From an uncultured Alistipes sp. (GTDB lineage Bacteria > Bacteroidota > Bacteroidia > Bacteroidales > Rikenellaceae): a stretch of DNA of 35,185 nt. The notes below the pieces were generated by a model. The model ran no database searches and had not been told where the DNA came from. It saw nothing but the letters and a program-made list of their open reading frames with translations. The translations under genes were made by a program, and so were the position numbers. The stretch spans positions 1-35,185 of the forward strand of contig CALBKP010000027.1 of the NCBI GenBank assembly GCA_937895825.1. Reading direction: 5' to 3'. Shown here in pieces: positions 32,670 through 35,185 of the stretch (position 1 is its first letter; each line of letters opens with the position of its first letter).

Positions 32670-33254
32670 TTACTTGCGTTTTTTCGTTGTCTTCTTGCGT
32701 ACCGACCAGCCGAAGTGGCCGATGAGCTTACCCAAAGTGTAGTATTCGCCGTGGGAGTAGACGATGGGCGAGGCCTTGTCCAAGTGAAACTTGCCAGTTT
32801 CGGGGTCGATATATCTGTCGTCGGCCTCGATGCCTACGACGCGGGCGATGAACATATCGTGTGTGCCGAGCTCCATGACCTGCTCCACACGACAGCAGAT
32901 TGAGAGCGGCGACTCCTCGACAATAGGCGTAGCGAAGTGCTCCGTAACCAAGGGCGTGAGCCCCGTGGCCTCCCACTTGTTAACATCGCGTCCCGACTTC
33001 ACGCCACACCAGTCCGTAGAGCGTGCCATAGCCTCAGTGGTGAGGTTGATGACGAACTCGCCCGTGCGGCGGATGATGTCGTAGGAGTGGCGCGACTTAC
33101 GCACCGAGATATAGCACATGGGCGGCTCGGTACATATCGTTCCCGTCCACGCCACCGTGAGGAGGTTATACTCCTCGGGTGTGGCTCCCACGCTCACAAG
33201 CACGGCGGGGAGTGGGTATATAAGCGTTCCAGGCTTCCAGCTCTGCTTTCCCAT
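32670..33254 (-). CDS. Flavin reductase-like FMN-binding protein
   Basis: 195 aa from ATG at 33254-33252 (MGKQSWKPGTLIYPLPAVLVSVG). A longer frame to 33338 exists but would overlap rnhA, so I prefer the shorter start, 13 bp after the rnhA stop. The fold is a flavin-reductase split barrel: PLPAVLVSVGATPEEYNLLTVAWTGTICTEPPMCYISVRKSRHSYDIIRRTGEFVINL is the typical opening (pieces: NLLTVAWTG, YISVRKSRHSYDII, GEFVINL), followed by TDWCGVKSGRDVNKW and SPLSICCRVEQVMELGTHDMFIARV. It probably binds FMN and may reduce it with NAD(P)H, or serve another small redox role. The end is Lys-rich (RKKTTKKRK). Confidence 0.88.
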   Translation of the reverse strand: MGKQSWKPGTLIYPLPAVLVSVGATPEEYNLLTVAWTGTICTEPPMCYISVRKSRHSYDIIRRTGEFVINLTTEAMARSTDWCGVKSGRDVNKWEATGLTPLVTEHFATPIVEESPLSICCRVEQVMELGTHDMFIARVVGIEADDRYIDPETGKFHLDKASPIVYSHGEYYTLGKLIGHFGWSVRKKTTKKRK

Positions 33255-33267
33255 AGTCGTTACTGTT

Positions 33268-33723
33268 TTATTGTCCGTCGTAGCCCACATCCTCGAGTAG
33301 GTTGGGGCTGAGTGCGGCGGCCACGGCAAGCTCGTCACAGCGGTTGTTCTCCACGGTCGAGGCGTGACCCTTGACCCAGATGAAACGCACGTTGTGGCGG
33401 CGGTATACCCTCAGGAAGCGCATCCATAGGTCGGGATTCTTCTTCCCTGCAAAGCCCTTACGCTCCCAGCCAAAGAGCCAGCGTTGATTCACCGCCTCGA
33501 TGACATACTTCGAATCGGAGTAGAGCGTGACGTTTGAGCCCTCGAACTTCAGCGCCTCCAAAGCCACGCATACGGCCATAAGCTCCATGCGGTTGTTTGT
33601 CGTCAGGCGGTAGCCCGCCGAGAGCTCCTTGCGGTGAGGCCCCGAGAGGAGGACTATGCCATAGCCCCCCGTCCCTGGGTTACCACGTGCCGAACCGTCG
33701 GTATATATCGTTATGTCGGCCAT
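33268..33723 (-). CDS. rnhA: Ribonuclease HI
   Basis: 151 aa, standard length. It cuts the RNA strand of RNA-DNA hybrids. The four acidic metal ligands and the histidine are all visible: D9 in YTDGSARGNPG, E47 in NNRMELMAV, D70 in YSDSKYVIEA, H120 in WVKGHAST and D130 in NNRCDELAV. The ATG overlaps the valS stop by one base (TAATG), indicating translational coupling. Confidence 0.97.
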   Translation of the reverse strand: MADITIYTDGSARGNPGTGGYGIVLLSGPHRKELSAGYRLTTNNRMELMAVCVALEALKFEGSNVTLYSDSKYVIEAVNQRWLFGWERKGFAGKKNPDLWMRFLRVYRRHNVRFIWVKGHASTVENNRCDELAVAAALSPNLLEDVGYDGQ

Positions 33724-35185
33724 TAGCTGAGTGCCTCGATCTGAGCCTTGAGGGCGGCAATCTTAGCCTCGGCATCGGCCTGCTTAGCGCGCTCGTTCTG
33801 GACAACCTTCTCGGGAGCTGACGATACGAAGCGCTCGTTCGATAGCTTCTTCATAACCGATGCCAAGAAGCCCTCGATGTACTCAAGGTCGGCGCGGAGC
33901 TTCTGGAGCTCGGCCTCCTTGTCGATAGAGCCCTCCATGGGCACGAAGTACTGCGTGGTCTTGACGATGAAGGCTGCAGCCGTGGGGTCCTTCTCCTCGG
34001 TGGTAGTCACCTCCTTGAGGTTACCCATCTTGGTAATTACGGCCTCGAACTCGCGGGGGTAGTTATCGTCGGCGATGTAGCGGAGCGATAGTGCCTCCTT
34101 CTGAGCTATGTTCTTCTGCTTGCGTATGTTACGTATGGCGGTGATGATCTCCTCGACGAGGGCGAAGCGTGCCAATATCTTCTCGTCGGCCTTGCGCTCG
34201 GCCTTAGGCTCCGCGGCGATGGTGATTGAGCATACGTCCGTCTCGGGCTTCAAGTCCTGCCATATCTCCTCCGTGACAAAGGGCATGAATGGGTGCAACA
34301 GGCGCAACAGCTGGTCGAAGTAGTGCTTCGTGCGGGCGATGGTCTTAGCGTCGATGGGGCACTGGTAAGCGGGCTTGACCATCTCCAAGTACCAGCCGCT
34401 GAAGTCGTCCCAGAAGAGGCGGTAGAGCTCGGTAAAGGCCTCCGAGATGCGGTACTGCTCCATGTCGTGCGACACGCGCTCGATACGCTCGCGCATAACC
34501 TCGTCGAACCATGTGATGGCCTCTCTCGATGCCTCGGGCTGGGCGATGGTGGTGTCCACCTCCCACATGTTGATAAGGCGGTAGGCGTTCCATATCTTAT
34601 TGCAGAAGTTACGTCCCTGCTCGCAGAGAGCCTCGTCGAACATAACGTCGTTACCTGCCGAGGTAGACATGAGCATAGCTACACGCATGCCGTCGGCACC
34701 ATACTTGGCGATGAGGTCGAGCGGGTCGGGCGAGTTGCCGAGCTGCTTCGACATCTTGCGGCCGAGCTTGTCGCGCACGATACCCGTGAAATATACATTC
34801 TTGAAGGGTCGCTCGCCACGCCACTCGTAGCCCGCCATGATCATACGCGCCACCCAGAAGAAGATGATATCGGGGCCCGTGATGAGGTCGTTGGTGGGGT
34901 AGTAGTACTTAATCTCGGGGTTGTCGGGGTAGCGTATGCCGTCGAACACTGAGATAGGCCATAGCCACGACGAGAACCATGTGTCGAGCACATCCTCATC
35001 CTGGCGTAGGTCGGCCATGGTGAGCGATGCATCCTTCTCCTGAGCGAGAGCGAGTGCCTCCTCCTTAGTCTCAGCCACCACGTAGCCACCCTTAGGCAGG
35101 TAGTAGGCGGGGATACGCTGACCCCACCAAAGCTGGCGCGAGATACACCAATCCTTGATGTTCTCCATCCAGTGGCGGTAGGTGT
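33723..35185 (-). CDS. valS: Valine-tRNA ligase, C-terminal part (runs off right edge)
   Basis: 486 residues of a class I aminoacyl-tRNA synthetase of about 875 residues; the N-terminus with HIGH lies outside the window. Visible: WCISRQLWWGQRIPAYY (start of the seen part), DTWFSSWLWPISVFDG typical of ValS (with W-S-S specificity residues), VYFTGIVRDKLGRKMSKQLGNSPDP with the KMSK loop, the anticodon-binding helices, and a C-terminal coiled coil (DKEAELQKLRADLEYIEGFL, KLSNERFVSSAPEKVVQNER) that binds tRNA. The enzyme charges tRNA-Val. rnhA overlaps its stop by one base. Confidence 0.97.
   Translation of the reverse strand, partial: TYRHWMENIKDWCISRQLWWGQRIPAYYLPKGGYVVAETKEEALALAQEKDASLTMADLRQDEDVLDTWFSSWLWPISVFDGIRYPDNPEIKYYYPTNDLITGPDIIFFWVARMIMAGYEWRGERPFKNVYFTGIVRDKLGRKMSKQLGNSPDPLDLIAKYGADGMRVAMLMSTSAGNDVMFDEALCEQGRNFCNKIWNAYRLINMWEVDTTIAQPEASREAITWFDEVMRERIERVSHDMEQYRISEAFTELYRLFWDDFSGWYLEMVKPAYQCPIDAKTIARTKHYFDQLLRLLHPFMPFVTEEIWQDLKPETDVCSITIAAEPKAERKADEKILARFALVEEIITAIRNIRKQKNIAQKEALSLRYIADDNYPREFEAVITKMGNLKEVTTTEEKDPTAAAFIVKTTQYFVPMEGSIDKEAELQKLRADLEYIEGFLASVMKKLSNERFVSSAPEKVVQNERAKQADAEAKIAALKAQIEALS

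Noticed and set aside
33255..33338. Longer N-terminus of the flavin reductase-like protein
   Set aside because: The extra residues (starting MTSLPWPPHSAP) overlap rnhA in another frame and do not belong to the family fold, which starts at KPGTLIYPLPAV.

Overview
The window looks like a chromosome segment from a Bacteroidales bacterium, most like the Rikenellaceae/Alistipes group. The evidence is Bacteroidota-type promoters (TTG, about 19 bp, TAnnTTTG), a fused murF-alr gene, a Bacteroidota-style LptD next to an amidase and an MCE gene, and the protein flavour throughout. No tRNA, rRNA, insertion sequence, phage gene or CRISPR array was seen. The genus-level call is inference.

Layout. (1) Positions 1-7971, minus strand: rsmE, then a tight operon for a membrane complex of the hydrogenase-4/complex I family in the order HyfB, HyfC, HyfE, HyfF, HyfG, HyfI (HyfI is cut by the left edge). 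The large subunit has lost the Cys ligands of the NiFe site, and the small subunit has lost most ligands of the proximal iron-sulfur cluster. It is therefore an energy-converting-hydrogenase-related (Ehr-like) complex and not a working hydrogenase. (2) 8021-12456, plus strand: two tandem M3-family metallopeptidases with lipoprotein signal peptides. (3) 12748-16425, minus strand: purC and an LptD-family outer-membrane protein, with strong terminators in the convergent gap. (4) 16576-31345, plus strand: cell-envelope and maintenance genes: amidase with SPOR-like tail, MCE/MlaD protein, mutS2, murF-alr, an RsmI-like methyltransferase, grpE, dnaJ, a one-TM unknown, mutL, rhomboid protease, membrane-anchored EEP-family protein, rpmI and rplT. 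(5) 31346-32091: a repeat-rich non-coding gap between convergent blocks. (6) 32092-35185, minus strand: valS (partial), rnhA, flavin reductase-like gene, unknown gene.

The least ordinary parts are the Ehr-like complex without its usual metal ligands and the 746-bp gap at 31346-32091. That gap holds nine GGGTTGTA words, seven hairpin repeats whose stems co-vary, a 23-bp inverted repeat that pairs fully only in the minus-strand RNA, and a telomere-like G-run array. Smaller points are a dyad that carries a promoter -7 box on both strands (7987-8004), a possible structured leader before rplT, a MutL with a degraded endonuclease motif, and an in-frame duplication of the last codons of the HyfG-like gene.
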